Shown here piece by piece: positions 26,301 to 39,468 of a DNA stretch of 64,000 nt; within the stretch, counting starts at the first letter, position 1, and every line of letters begins with the position of its first letter. Source of the DNA: Euglena gracilis. Taxonomy: Eukaryota; Euglenida; Euglenophyceae; Euglenales. The notes under the pieces were generated by a model. It had not been told where the DNA came from, did no database searches, and worked only from the letters and a program-made list of their open reading frames with translations. The stretch covers positions 31,378,667-31,442,666 of the forward strand of contig CP154956.1 of assembly GCA_039621445.1 (NCBI GenBank), given 5' to 3'. A program made the translations under genes and the position numbers.

Positions 26301-26985
26301 GGTGATGTGATTCACCTCCCTGGCGAGCCCGATGCCAAGGCTTCGGTGGTTGCCGTTACCCGGCATCGGCGCTCCCCTCGAGCCACGGGGTATCGGTCAG
26401 GCTTCTGTTGAAGGGAGGAAGGAAGGCTTCTTTTTAAGGAAGGGCACCCAACAGGGTTGTCTATGGGCAGGCGCGGGGAAGGGGGAAATGACCAGCGCCA
26501 AAGCGATTTTAGTGCCTGAAGTGTACTGTCCATGGGAAGATGTTGTTTTGGTCGGACCCAGCCACTACCGGGGGGGGGGAAATTTTGCCCTAGAGAAAAT
26601 TTGCACGGACAAATTTCGCGGAAGGAAATCCCGCGAAATATTTCCGGCCATTTTTTAGGAATCCCGCAAAATTTTTGTCCATGTATTCCCTTTCAGGCCA
26701 TTTTTGCTTCACATAAATATTTGTGCTTTTTTGCTTCACAGGAAATCCCGCGAAATATTTCCGGACATTTTTAAGGAACCCCGCGAAATTTGTCGTCCGC
26801 GAAATTTGTCGCCGCAAAATTTCTCTGGCACAAAATTTCCCCCCCCCCCCCCGGTACCCAAAATTGACACTCACTCACTGCAGAAGGTACACCCATCAGG
26901 GTTGGATAAAAAAGAAGACTTGGACCGACTTCGGTACACCGTGCGGGGTCAGCATTTCACCACAGAACCCGCTGCCTTCTGCCAG
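20380..26985 (+). CDS. PHD-finger nuclear protein (multi-exon; C-terminus not resolved)
   Basis: Candidate exons: 20380-20448 (ATG; MHSLHELVWYRPPELF), about 21090-21204, about 21815-22006, 22960-23100, 23213-23279, 23569-23814, 24410-24762, 25628-25709, 26048-26148, 26884-26985. From exon 4 on, the phases chain. Exons 4-5 make a PHD zinc finger: CTLC, CDGC, HYHMPC and GEWYC. PHD fingers read histone H3 tails, so a chromatin role is likely. The last zinc-binding pair is unsettled: PEC-containing sequence just upstream of 23569 would give the classical WYCPEC but leads to a stop, whereas the chained frame does not. Exon 6 ends in an acidic stretch and exon 7 is proline-rich. Exons 9-10 (ISLRGLVERGMLA, LRYTVRGQHFT) faintly resemble a RAMA module. 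Exons 2-3 are placed by composition only. Confidence 0.6.
26571..26857. mobile_element. Inverted-repeat element with poly-G/poly-C ends (intron of the PHD gene)
   Basis: The left end reads TACCGGGGGGGGGAAATTTT and the right end is its reverse complement with a longer C tract. The subterminal sequences (CCCTAGAGAAA and TTTCTCTGGCA) are also complementary. The interior repeats a word like GGAAATCCCGCGAAATATTT. It lacks the CAG/CTG termini of the main family and I find no target duplication. Confidence 0.55.
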
Positions 26986-27008
26986 GTGTGCCTGGGCGTG
27001 AAGGTGAC

Positions 27009-27205
<197 letters not shown>

Positions 27206-27962
27206 ACCTGAAGGCACAGTCAATATTTACCGCGCGGATGGCCGAGAGCAGCAACTCTCCCCGTTGTTATCAGCTTGAAACAGGCGTTGACCCACGGGCT
27301 ATTACACAGTTTTTTTTTTTAAAGGCTGCGAGCCCTGGAGAGGGTGAACGGTACTTCAGTTACGGGTTTCCTCGCGTCACCCTCCCAGCAGGAGGGGAAA
27401 CACACGTTTATTTGTTTTTTTTCCCTGGTGATTTTTTGTATTTTTGCCGAAAAAAATGAGTATGAAAAATTCTGCGTTTTGGACCCAATCCCCCCTCGAA
27501 ACCTAAATAAACTCTTGTCAAGTTTTTGTCATTTGGCATTTTTTTTGGGTCACAAGGTGCTTTTTTTTCCATTCAAAATGGAGAAATTTCCCCAGCGCCA
27601 AATTTTTTTCTAAGTTCCTTCAGTGGAAAGTTGTTCATCCCGGGGGAGCTCCTAACAATTCGCGTTTTTTTGTGTTTTTTTTCCCGTTTTTTTTTGTCGC
27701 GTTTTTTGATGTCCATGTTGCGTTTCCCCCCTCCTGCTCCCAGGCGTTTGGGCGTGCCGGGGGCAGCGCCTGGGCGGCGTGCCACGCCACGGTCGGCGGG
27801 GTTGCCCTGACCCAGCCCCTGTGACACGGTCGGGGGGGTGGCGTGGGTGGGTGTGGGGTTGCGGAGGACCACAGGGGCTCCGCCCCAACACTGCGGGACC
27901 TCTGGGCCCAGCCCGGCCGGCCCCCCGCCCGACCCCCGACGGCGCCGGGCCGCAGTCCGGAG

Positions 27963-28260
27963 ATGGGGCCCTCCCTCGCGGCGCACTACGACGTGGCGTT
28001 GTTGGGGGCGGGGCTGGCGGGGCTGGCTTGCGCACAGGTGGGCTGGGAGGCACGCTGCCTGGTGCTTACCCCGGGGTTCCCATCTCCACCATCTGCATTT
28101 CTGACTTCCATCGGTGTTATTGTCTCGCAAGTTGAAAACAGTTTTTTTGGGAGGGGCGGCTTCCACAACTCAAAGTTACACAACTGTTGAAGGACGTGCT
28201 GATGCACTGCACATCATCGTACCCTCAACAACCCCAATGCCTCCAGATGGTGCGCTCCTG

Positions 28261-28315
<55 letters not shown>

Positions 28316-28329
28316 GGTGGGTGGGTGTC

Positions 28330-28389
<60 letters not shown>

Positions 28390-28390
28390 G

Positions 28391-28440
<50 letters not shown>

Positions 28441-29074
28441 CGTCACAGGCGCTGCGCCGGGCGGGCCTGTCGGTGGTGGTGCTGGAGGGGCGGGACCGCC
28501 TCGGCGGCCGCATCCACACCCCGGAGGTGGAACCCAGCCAGGGCTCCCCCTCTCTTCCCGTTTTTTTCCCCCCCGGCGGCGATGATTTTTATGCCAAAAC
28601 TTTCCTGCGGTGCAGAAAGAATTTTCCCTTGCAAAGTGCTGTGGTGGGTGAGGGGGTGTGGACGATAGCGACCCCCTCCAAACCCCCCACGCCTTCCTGT
28701 GCAGCCTTGTCTGCCGGCGTTCGACAGCCACTCGGGGCCCACGTGCTGTACGGTCGCAGTGCGGAGGAGGACGCTTTCCAGAATTTCTTGACCACGTCTC
28801 CCTCTTTGAAGCTGAGGACAATGGGTGTGTCTCGCTGGATCCCTGCCACGACCATGGTTCCCCAGGGAATCCAGAAACATCTGGATACATGGACATATGG
28901 ATTACGGGTGGTGGTTGAGGCCCCCCCCCCACCCCCATTCTGGTGGGGGGGTTCACCCCCCACCAAATAGTCTTCCTGTGTTTCAAGGGGCGGTGATTTT
29001 TCGGCCAATCTTTTCTTTGCAATCTGAAATCCCCCCCAGGCTCCCGCCTGTCTATCTCCATCTGCGTGTGTTTG

Positions 29075-29112
<38 letters not shown>

Positions 29113-29805
29113 TGTCTGTGCATGCGTGCGTGCGTGCATGCGTGTGTGTGCGTGTGTGCCTGCTTTTTTTATGCACGTTTTACAATGGCCAGATTGGCAG
29201 ATGCGATGTTTGTGTGGTGTGGATGTTGTGCTTGAATCTTTCCCCTTGACCTTCCAAGTGGGGGGGGGTGATTGGGTCATCAAGACATCCCCGCATTTTG
29301 TGGTAAATTGATCGTGCGCACATATCCCAATGGACATTTTTTTGTGTGAGAAAATCATGTGTACCTTTAGAGTGGTGTTTGATTGTGTAAAGTGACCTGC
29401 AAAGGCCAATTCTCTTCATTCCATCAGAAATTTTCACCTCTGTGGTCGCTGACAGGCAAAAGTCTGCTGGCGGGCATCCATGCCGAGGAGGGCTCGTCCA
29501 CTCCTTTGAGAGGTGTGGCCGGTTTCGAGCCATTTCAATCAATCACATAGTTCTTTTACGTGTCCATCTGTCAGATGGTATGCCCATGTCCAAATACATG
29601 GTTTGTTGTGTTGTGTGCTTGTGTGTCTTAGTGTGTGTGTGTGTGTGTATGTGTGCGTGTGCGTCTGTGTGTGTGTGTGTGTGTGTGTGTGTCTGTATGT
29701 GTGTCTGTGTCTGTCTGTGGTGTGTGTATGTGTGTCTCTGTGTGTGTGTGTGTCTGTGTGTGTGTGTGTGTGTGTTGTGTGTGTGTTGTGTGTGTGTGTG
29801 TGTGT

Positions 29806-29868
<63 letters not shown>

Positions 29869-31431
29869 TGTGGGTGTGTGTGTGTGTGCGTGTGCCAGTC
29901 ACCCTGAACGCAACACACAGGCAGGGTGATTGCTGGGAGCGCTGGGTTTGGGCCGCCTAGCTTCCATCTTTTCCGGTCCATCAACGTAATGGAACGGAAA
30001 TCTTTTAGGATACCTTCCCGGTATCCCGGGCGGCCCTCCGCGTGGCTGCTGCACGGCCGGGAGATGGCGGCGGAGGGGCAGCGGCGGGTGGGGGACGTGT
30101 TCCTCCGCATCGCGCGCCGCATGGTGGAGGTCGCCGCCAACGAGGGGCTGCCGCCGGGCGTGGAGTGTGGCCCCTTGCTCTCCCGTGTCTGGGCGTGTGT
30201 GGGTATTTTCTTGTCACTTGCATCATTTTCTCACCATCATCATTAATCTTTTTTTCAGTCACCTTTTTAATTCAGAAAGGGCACCATATTAAAAAAAACC
30301 CAAGGTTGAAAGAATCTGGTTTGGTTGGTCGGCCGAGGTTGAAAGAATCTGGTTTGGTTGGTCGGCCGAAAGGGGCCTTTACAAGTGGGGGGGGGGGCTA
30401 CAAGTCACGGAATTGTTGGTGAAAATCTGACCCCCAAAATGACTCCAAACCCCCCAAATTGGCAATTTCCGGCAAATTTGGTCAAAAATGGCATTCTTTG
30501 ATGATCGTCGGTCTGAAAAAAATTGTCAGAACTCTATTTTTGTGTGGTTTGCGGCCGAGAAAATCGTCCCCCGCGGCTTTTTTTTTTTTTCCCCCGGGGG
30601 GGGGGGGGCTTGATTTCCCCCCCCCCCCCCCCCCCCCCAACCAGCAATGCCCTACCCCTGCCCCCTGTCCTGGTGCCCCAGGGACCTGCCCCTCGGCGCG
30701 CTGTGGGCTGCCGCCAAGCGGGAGGGCGCCCCTCGCCTGGCCGCGGACCAGCAGCACGCCCTCGACGCCCTCTTCCGGGCGGAGCTCTGCCCTGTCGCGG
30801 CCCCCGACGTGCGCCCCCCCCCTTCCCGACTCCTTCCTCCGCATTTATTGGATTCCTGCCATGGGATCAGGCTTCTGGTTTAGGATGCTCGAACCCCCCC
30901 CGGGGGCATTGTCTACCCCCCCCCCCCCCCGGAGGGGGGGAGGGTCGTGGCTTTGGGTGGGTGGGTTGTGCTATAGAAAAGCCGAAAGTCCCCCGAGGGC
31001 CTGAAAATGGCCATTTTTGAGAGAAAATCGGCTTGGTTGGCAGGCACCAGGACCCAAACCGACCGCCTCTGGGGGGAGGCGGCAGACACACCCAGGTTGT
31101 GCCTGGGTTTGGCCCAAAACCAACGTCGGGGTTGGTTTTGGGTCTGGCAACCCATCAAAGTTTCTATCAAAAACTTGGATCTTTTCGGCACCGCCGCCTT
31201 CGTCACAAGGGCGTGTACTATGGGACGACCTGGGGGGTCGAAAATGCCCTCCCCCGGTTCCTGGTCACAGCCCCCTTGGGGTGCGACCTTCTTTCAAAGA
31301 AGCCTGGTGCTTTTTGTGTGGCTTTCCTTTTTTTGCAACTCATGATGATCATTCACAGGACTCACAGGGTCTTTTTGCATCCCATACAGGTTTGCACACA
31401 CGCACACACGCACACGCACACACACACACAC

Positions 31432-31464
<33 letters not shown>

Positions 31465-32860
31465 GGCACAGTTGTTTTTTCTCCTGCTAACCTCAGGCCG
31501 TTTCGTTCCGGGCCATGGATCTGGTGGGGGTCACCGACAGCGGACTGAACTGCTTCGTAGAGGACAGCGACGGTTGTGGTCTGCTGGCAGTGGTGGACCT
31601 CCTGGCCGTGGGGCTGCCCATCCACTGCCGCTGCGACCAGGGCGTGGCTGGCACCTACTGTCACCCTTCATTGCTTTACCCTTCCTTTGTCAGTTAACAG
31701 CGTGGGCTCTTTCACGGTTGTTGTCCTTGCCCGATAAAACCCCACTGGAAACCACCTCGCTATCCTCCTGTCGTGCAATGTCGCAAAATAATGCGTCCAA
31801 CCCCTCCCCTGGTGAGGATGGCAAAGCGAAACCCGCTTGACACACACGGCAATTTGGGGCAACGCGCCTTTTTCCCCCAAGAATCCAATCGACGCAGGGC
31901 CCATCCCATCCTGTGCCCCCCACTCAATGGCCTGCAGGGATTTCTGAAGCGAGACCCCGCCCCAAGGGGTTGTCCAACCATCCAGCTCCTTTTTTCCAGC
32001 CAGCACCTCTCAGCCGGGCTGGAACCCCCCCCCCCGCCAGGATTTTCAGCCAAAATTTTTGAGGTAAAAAACCAAAAATCCACCCAGAAGCCATTTTTTG
32101 GCTATTTTTGACCCATCTTTTCAAAAATTTGGGGTATTTGAACCAAATTGTTTTCAGTCCAGCATGGCTTCGCCGGGTTGGCGCCAGCTTTATTTCAGTG
32201 GATTGCCTAGCGGGATTTAGTTTTTTTTTTTGGCATCTTTGGGGTACCTGCTGGGTCCAGCAACCAGCCAGCCGGACCCCCCCCCCACCCCCGACCCCAT
32301 CCCCAGGGGGGGGGGGTCCAGCCATTTCCTTTCTTCCAGCCAGCCCACGGGACCCCCCCTTCAGGTCCTTTTGAGAACACCTGGTCGCCCACGCCCTGTC
32401 CCCCGTGGTGCAGAACATCGACTGGGCTGGCCCCAGTGTCCGCATCCAGTGCTCAGGTTTGCCGACGTCGGGCAGCCTGCTGTGGCGCACCCTGGAACAG
32501 TCGCGATCTTCCTGGCCTCCCAGGCGGTCGTGCCATCCGCCTTGTGTGTGTGTGTGTGTGTGAAATGGCTCACCATCCTGCAGGTCTCACGGCGTGCATT
32601 GGGAGGGGGTGAGTAAGGTTTCTCACGTGTGATTCCTGGATGTGGGTGGGGCGAAAAGTCTTGCTGGGTCTGGAGTTGGTCATTTTGGCTACATCCCGCT
32701 GGTCATTTGGGGCTGGTACCCTCCTTCCTGGCCCAGGGGGGGGGGGGGTGTTCCAGGCTCTTCCACCCTTCAGCCCCTGCCTGGGGGTGCGTGGGTCACA
32801 GATGGCCGCAGCTACACCGCGTCACACACGGTCGTGACCTTCCCCATCGCCGTCCTGCAG
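27963..32860 (+). CDS. Flavin-containing amine oxidase (C-terminal exons not resolved)
   Basis: Exons: 27963-28037, 28449-28526, 28728-28824, 29456-29512, about 30010-30164, 30682-30808, about 31497-31645, 32376-32456, 32802-32860. The N-terminus has the FAD Rossmann signature [17 protein letters not shown], then [18 protein letters not shown], the second FAD motif of monoamine/polyamine/LSD1-type oxidases. Next comes LGAHVLYG, the position of the usual LGAxWIHG. Later exons give VVQNIDW and [20 protein letters not shown], matching the family strand pair ending in TVPLGVL. Joins are phase-consistent except into exon 5, whose start is unresolved; one donor appears to be GC. The family oxidises amines, polyamines or methyl-lysine using FAD; the substrate cannot be told. 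The ATG follows a CAG that could accept a spliced leader. The C-terminal FAD-contacting region should lie at 33-35 kb but I could not place it. Confidence 0.75.
28262..28440. repeat. (GT)n with GGGTG interruptions, amine oxidase intron 1
   Basis: Nearly pure (GT)n interrupted by GGGTGGGTGGG blocks, ending directly at the CAG acceptor of exon 2. Confidence 0.95.
29627..29892. repeat. (GT)n microsatellite with CT interruptions, amine oxidase intron 4
   Basis: Long imperfect (GT)n. A related shorter tract sits at 29078-29160. Confidence 0.95.
31388..31463. repeat. (CA)n microsatellite, amine oxidase intron
   Basis: (CA)n with occasional CG, opposite in strand to the GT tracts of the neighbouring introns and about 30 bp before the next exon. 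Confidence 0.95.
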
Positions 32861-33612
32861 GCACACCTCCGGTCAGACCCGGGTCAGCTCCTCTGCCCCC
32901 CCAACTTGACAACCTGTTTGGTTACTTTGAAGGTGAACAGCCGGGGGTGTGCTACTTAAGGTCAGAAGGCGGGTGGTAAACTACATCACCGGTCTCAGGG
33001 AGGAGGAGAACAACTCACCGGCATTTTTTTTTGCTTTTTGTATTTCTGCATGTTTTTGTTCTCTTCCGGATTTTTTTTGACCTCTGTTTGAAACAAACTT
33101 GACTGAGAAAGCTTCTGCATGGCGAGCTTGCACATATCCCCCCTATTTTCTCACCTGCTCCACACCTCGGCCAAATGGTTGCCCTTTTATTGTGTATTGC
33201 GACCAGGATCTTTCCTGTTGGTGCCTTGAGACATGCAACGCATTCTGTCTGTTCTGTGTCTCAGGTACTTGCCAGCAAGGAGCCCATCGTGCCGGTCAGG
33301 GAAGGCTTTCCCATCGCCGCGGGTCGCCTGGCTCGGCGTGTGACTGCGCTGCATTTGACCAACCCATGGGGAGGGGGGCAGGTTGGCGTCACCTCCTACA
33401 GGCGGGGACAATAAGCCGATCAAAAGCATAATGCACCCCTCACACATCAGCGACCAGGGCCAAAAATTTTTTTAGCCCGGTCCCCCCCCCCCCCGGGTGA
33501 CTGACTGGCTTTTTCAGAGTGACTGACTGGTTTTGGGCCGGCCCCCCCCCCGGGGGGGGTCGGCCAGGGGTGGGCAAAAGTGGCTTGAGTGAGGAAAATT
33601 TTTTTGGCCTAA

Positions 33613-33625
33613 NNNNNNNNNNNNN
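33613..33625. other. Assembly gap (13 N)
   Basis: A run of 13 N next to a poly-C/poly-G element; probably an unresolved homopolymer in the assembly. Confidence 1.
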
Positions 33626-34051
33626 TCAAAATGGGCGTTGTCCAGGGGTTGGACCACCTCCACTGCTGGGGAGGGGGGGTCCAACCCTTCCTTTTCAGGC
33701 CAGGGGGACTCCTGAACCCCAAAAAGTTTCTGCGGCGCTGCATGCCTCAGAATTTATGGTTCCTCTCGTATAGCTTAGTTAGAGGGTGAGGCCCCCTCCG
33801 CATGGGGCAGACCCTGGTCACGTGCCGTACCGAGCAGCGGGGAGGGACACACCCGGTGTGGTTGGCTGGGGGCCTCCATGCTGAGAAAGAAGCGTGGGCC
33901 ATCGGGGCCCGGCCCCTCCCACACGTGGCACTGCACTGCCCCGCAGGCCTCCGGCAGAGGGTTTGTCGGGCTGGGGCCCCGGCGAGACTGACCAGAATGG
34001 AGCCAGAACTAAAAGTGCTGGACCAATACATATATTCACACAAACTCACAC

Positions 34052-34105
34052 AAACTACATCATCATCATCATAATAATCATCATAATCATCATCATTAAC
34101 ATCAT

Positions 34106-34157
<52 letters not shown>

Positions 34158-34440
34158 CATATTTTAATTCAACTTTACTATACTATAATATACTATACTA
34201 TGTTATACTATACTATGCTATACTATACTATACTATACTATACTATACTATACTATACTATACTATACTATACTATACTATACTATACTATACTATACTT
34301 ACCTATACTATACTATACTGTACTATACTGTGCTATACTATACATTATACTATACTTTTCTATACTGTACTGTACTGTACTGTACTATACCACACTTTTC
34401 TATACTATACCATGCTCTACTGTACTGTTCCATAGCCATC
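34052..34440. repeat. (ATC)n followed by CTATA-type pentanucleotide repeat
   Basis: About 110 bp of (ATC)n directly adjoins about 260 bp of degenerate (CTATA)n. No coding potential. Confidence 0.95.
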
Positions 34441-35124
34441 TACCACACTATACCATAGCCATAAATCCAAACCAAATCAAACCGAACCAAACCATAATTG
34501 GATCGTGAGAACCATCGCGATAAATTCGACGCCTGTGTCTCCTCACAGCTTTGTGACCACCACCACCGGGCTGACCAGAACCTTGACTGCGTTGTATCGC
34601 CAGATGTGCTCCCCGGAGTGGTTCTGGCATTTTGAAGAGAACATTGAGTGCTTGGAACAGCGTCAAAAGGAGTTCACGGGCGGGCACAGCGAAGCAGTAC
34701 AGGGTGCAGGGTGGCAGTGCAGTCTGCTGCAGGGTGGCGCACACAGAGCATCCAGGTACCTCCTCCACCACTGCCAACCCATTGCCTGGCATGCGGGTCT
34801 AGCAAGGAAGAGAACAATTTCTTTTCGAAAATTCTCAGGAGTAATGACTTTTTTGAACCAGCTTGGGTCATGACTTTTGAACTGAGTGTATTAATACATA
34901 CATATTATTATATTATATTTTTTCACGCGAGAGCCAAAATTGATCCGACGAATATGTTTTTGGAAAGATCAGGCAAAATGCTTAATTAAACTGGCTATTC
35001 TAAAAAAACGGCACATGGGAAAATTTGGGCACGCCTGTGAGAAGCAACAAATTGGCAATAAATGTGATAAAAAACCTATTTTCTAATAATAGCCCACGAA
35101 ACATTTGGGCAATTTTCGGGCCAC

Positions 35125-35257
35125 CTTTGCCCCCCTTTTGAGAGATGGCGGGCCGGAGAGCCAGTGCGTCGGCCCACCGGGGCCCCGCCAAAAACGCGAG
35201 GCGGTCCTCCAGGGGCCGCGGGACGAGGGGGAGGGCGCGGAATCGGGGCCGGAGCAG
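35125..35257 (-). CDS. Possible exon, product unknown
   Basis: On the minus strand a CAG acceptor is followed by an open GC-rich block encoding LLRPRFRALPLVPRPLEDRL and FLAGPRWADALALRPAIS, with a GT 3' of it. The other strand's frames are Arg/Ser-rich and less protein-like. It may be a downstream exon of the gene carrying the EF-hand exon, but nothing joins them directly. Confidence 0.35.
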
Positions 35258-37045
35258 CTGATGGCTGGTGAATGGGGGCGGGGGGCCGCGTGCGTTGTCA
35301 GTGGGCATGGCATGGGATCCGCAGCGTCCACCCCCACAGTCCTGGAAGTCAAGTGCCGAAAAGGGTTTCAGGGGAGGCAAGGAAAGCCAAACAATGCTTC
35401 GGGTGGCGGTGTTTGGGGATGCAGCAGGGACCCCCAATGTCCCTTACCCTGATCATTCACTTCCGCGCTTCTACTAGGGGTAAAAAAAAACATACGTATA
35501 CATATGCATATACACACACACATATATATATATATATGCATATACATATACATACACACATACATAGACACATATGCGTATGCATATACATATACATCTG
35601 CATAGGCGTATGCGTACGTAAAATACAAAAACAAAGGGGGGAAAGAAGCAATATTTTCCCCCAAAATAGAGCAACAAAAAACCACCACCACACCACCACC
35701 ACCACCACCACCACCACCACCACCACCACCACCACCACCACCACCACCACCACCACCACCACCACCCTGTTTTTGCTCCTTTTTCCTGGAGGCAGGAGCG
35801 AAAAAGCAGTTGGCAACCTCGTTCGAGGGGGGCACCCTAAGCAACTGCAAGGGGACTTCACACCCATCCGCACGTCCAACTGACTGGGTTGGGGAGGCCC
35901 CCCAGGCGAGACATGCCGAGGCTCGGAATGCTGTGGGCTAGGCAGCTCATCGCCAGGGAGGCAGGAGCAGCCCTGGCGCAGCCTACCTGTCCCAAATACG
36001 ACCCTCCCCCTGGCCGTTGCTGAAAGACCCCGGGCCACCTGGCTGGCATTTCTTCGATCCCCCCGGGCGGGTGACCCGATGGGGAAACATCCTCCAGCCC
36101 TTCCTCCGGCCCTTTGCGCCGACGTGCAAATGGGGTTTTTTAACATGTCCCCCCAAAACGGGCATTTCTGGCAGGGTTTGGGGGTCAAAATCATCCACCA
36201 GCCGTTGGCACACCCTGCCCAGGGGAGTCCACGAGAAATCGCACTGGCCGATTTTGGACAAACTGAGGTCCAGCCCCCCCCCCCCCCCGCCCTAAACAGT
36301 GACCTACCTCTCCCACAACCTCCCTGTATTATTTGAACACCACAACTGCAAGACTGATGGAGGTGCATACATTGGTACAAACTGTCAAAATCAACCAGAT
36401 TCCCCAAATGACAACACTTCATTTTCGTTGATATGTGTGTTGTTTATGAACTTTGTACGTGTGTTTGTAAATGTTGAATTCTCTTCCGAAGAATGCATAA
36501 AATGCCTCTTTTAAAAGTTTAGGGCTATTTCTTGCAAAGGAATTTCATACACCCCCCACCAGGCTTCGATGTGAAGACAGGTGAAGACAGGTCGGACCCC
36601 CCCCTCCAGTCCAGGCAGGACCGCAGGAAAGAGTGGCGCGGTCCGGGTGACCGATATCCAGCTCCGGCCGAAAACCCTGGGGGGGCAATCCCTCAATTTA
36701 AAGCAAAAAGTTGGGTGCTGGGGTGTTACTACCTTCCTGCGTGCATTAGGTCAGCCCCCCTTGACCAGCTTCCGCCGGAGCATTATCGGATAGCCACAAC
36801 CCAGGATCGTGGGTTGCTCCCATTTCGGCGGGGATGGGTACCCCCGGCCCACACCGCGGGGAAAGGGCTTTGGGGTCTCCAGGTCCTGTGGAGTCCATTA
36901 CGGGCCCCGCCTACCCCGTCCCGAAGGGTCGTTTGTGGGCAATTTTCGGCATGCTGGGGGCATCCTGCCGGGCTGGGGCCACCCTGCCTCCCCATACCGC
37001 CCTGGCCGGTGCTTTCGCTCCATTCTGAGACGCACTCATCCGTAC
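35258..37045. other. Repeats and anonymous sequence
   Basis: Contains an (AT/CA) tract at 35490-35625, a poly-C element near 36270, and otherwise anonymous sequence. I see no supportable exon. Confidence 0.4.
35683..35766. repeat. (CCA)n trinucleotide repeat
   Basis: About 27 tandem ACC/CCA units. It would encode poly-Thr, His or Pro, but no exon context supports that. Confidence 0.95.
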
Positions 37046-37188
37046 CGTGGGAGCAGGAGACAAAGAAGCCGCCCGCCCGCAATGCGCTCTCGTCCTCTGA
37101 GAGGTTGCGGTCCCTGTCGAGATCACAAGTTGGCAGCACACACATTGCACATTGTGTGTGATCCCCCCGCAAACATTCATTCCGTGTC
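37046..37188 (-). CDS. EF-hand calcium-binding exon (partial gene)
   Basis: After a TTTCAG acceptor the minus strand is open for about 47 codons and ends at a GT donor. It encodes DLDRDRNLSEDE, a canonical EF-hand loop: Asp at positions 1, 3 and 5, Asn at 7, Ser at 9 and Glu at 12. Position 6, usually Gly, is Arg. A Cys-rich stretch precedes the loop. EF-hands normally occur in pairs, so partner exons should lie nearby on this strand, but I could not identify them. The protein cannot be named from one loop. Confidence 0.6.
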
Positions 37189-37689
37189 CTGAAAGACAGG
37201 TCATTAAATTAAATTATGAAAAGAGAAAAAAAGAGCAAATGCCACCCTCTGATAAATAAAAAACATCCTAGGAAACAAACAAAGGAAAGGTGACATCTAT
37301 TTTTTGGTACTTCTTGACAATAAAAGAGCTTTTTTGTCGAAAAAAAAGGGATCTTCAACTTTTATTTTTGAAAATTTCTTCAGGTTTTTTGAGTATTAGG
37401 CAAAAAATGGCTCAAGCAAGAGCTTTTCATCCCAGAATCCCAAACAAATAACCCCCCATTTTTTTGAAAATTTTGTTTCCACAACAAAGATTTTGGACTG
37501 TGTGGGTGTATTAGCCAGGCAGGCAGATTTGCATACACACACTGCCTGTTTGTGCTTTTGTCTGCCTATATGCCATATCATAGATGGATCGTGAAAAGAT
37601 GCAACAATGCGTGCCTTTTGTATACCTAGATAGTCATGCACATGCGCACACCTTTGTGTATAACATTATATCATATGAAAGCATGCATG
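37189..37689. other. AT-rich anonymous sequence
   Basis: AT-rich flank of the CATA array with no exon visible. Confidence 0.5.
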
Positions 37690-38202
37690 CACGCATGCAT
37701 CAGACAGAGAGTCAGACAGACAGACAGACATTCATACATGCATACATGCATGCATGCATGCATGCATGCATGCATACATACATACATACATACATACATA
37801 CATACATACATACATACATACATACATACATACGTACATACGTACATACGTACATACGTACATACGTACATACGTACATACGTACATACGTACATACGTA
37901 CATACGTACATACGTACATACGTACATACGTACATACGTACATACGTACATACGTACATACGTACGTACGTACATACGTACGTACGTACATACGTACGTA
38001 CGTACATACGTACGTACGTACATACGTACGTACGTACATACGTACGTACGTACATACGTACATACGTACATACGTACATACGTACATACCTTCAGACAGA
38101 TAGACAGACAGACAGACATTCATACATGCATACATGCATGCATGCATGTATGCATGCATACATACATACATACATACATACATACATACATACATACATA
38201 CA

Positions 38203-38233
<31 letters not shown>

Positions 38234-39338
38234 GTACGTACATACGTAAATACGTACATACGTACATACGTACATACGTACGTACGTACATACGTACGTA
38301 CGTACATACGTACGTACGTACATACGTACGTACGTACATACGTACGTACGTACATACGTACGTACGTACATACGTACGTACGTACATACGTACGTACGTA
38401 CATACGTACGTACGTACATACGTACGTACGTACATACGTACGTACGTACATACGTACGTACGTACATACGTACGTACGTACATACGTACGTACGTACATA
38501 CGTACGTACGTACATACGTACGTACGTACATACGTACATACGTACATACGTACATACGTACATACGTACATACGTACATACCTTCAGACAGATAGACAGA
38601 CAGACAGACATTCATACATGCATACATGCATGCATGCATGTATGCATGCATGCATACATACATACATACATACATACATACATACATACATACATACATA
38701 CATACATACATACATACATACATACATACATACGTACGTACATACGTAAATACGTACATACGTACATACGTACATACGTACATACGTACATACGTACATA
38801 CGTACATACGTACATACGTACATACGTACATACGTACATACGTACATACGTACATACGTACATACATACGTACATACATACATACATACATACGTACATA
38901 CGTACATACGTACATACGTACATACGTACATACGTACATACGTACATACGTACATACGTACATACGTACATACGTACATACGTACATACCTTCAGACACA
39001 TAGACAGACAGACAGACAGACATTCATACATGCATACATGCATGCATGCATGCATACATACATACATACATACATACATACATACATACATACATACATA
39101 CATACATACATACGTACGTACATACATACGTAAATACGTACATACGTACATACGTACATACGTACATACGTACATACGTACATACGTACATACGTACATA
39201 CGTACATACGTACATACGTACATACGTACATACGTACATACGTACATACGTACATACGTACATACATACATACATACATACATACATACATACATACATA
39301 CATACATACATACATACATACATACATGCATACATACA

Positions 39339-39369
<31 letters not shown>

Positions 39370-39437
39370 GTACGTACATACATACGTACATATGTACGTA
39401 CATACATACGTACATACATACGTACGTACATACATAC

Positions 39438-39468
<31 letters not shown>

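Larger units (their letters stand above)
32861..35124. other. Unresolved region between the amine oxidase and the minus-strand genes
   Basis: Possible exon fragments include 33265-33400 (open frame with KEPIVPVREGFPIAAGRLA after a CAG acceptor), 33802-33960 and 34545-34660; none is recognised and 34545-34660 is open on both strands. Poly-C/GGG elements with the word GTGACTGACTGG lie at 33480-33560. Confidence 0.35.

Noticed and set aside
28225-29409. 394-codon minus frame opposite the amine oxidase gene
   Set aside because: It translates the complement of real exons and a (CA)n tract.
31130-31300. Frame with [19 protein letters not shown] as an extra amine-oxidase exon
   Set aside because: The flanking exons already join in phase without it and it matches no amine-oxidase motif.
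33802-33960. Plus frame GQTLVTCRTEQRGGTHPVW considered as a C2 domain
   Set aside because: The resemblance is limited to a few residues; no flanking C2 strands or splice context.
37690-39110. Regularly spaced direct repeats resembling a CRISPR array
   Set aside because: Block spacing is hundreds of bases, the 'spacers' are themselves simple repeats, and the context is eukaryotic.
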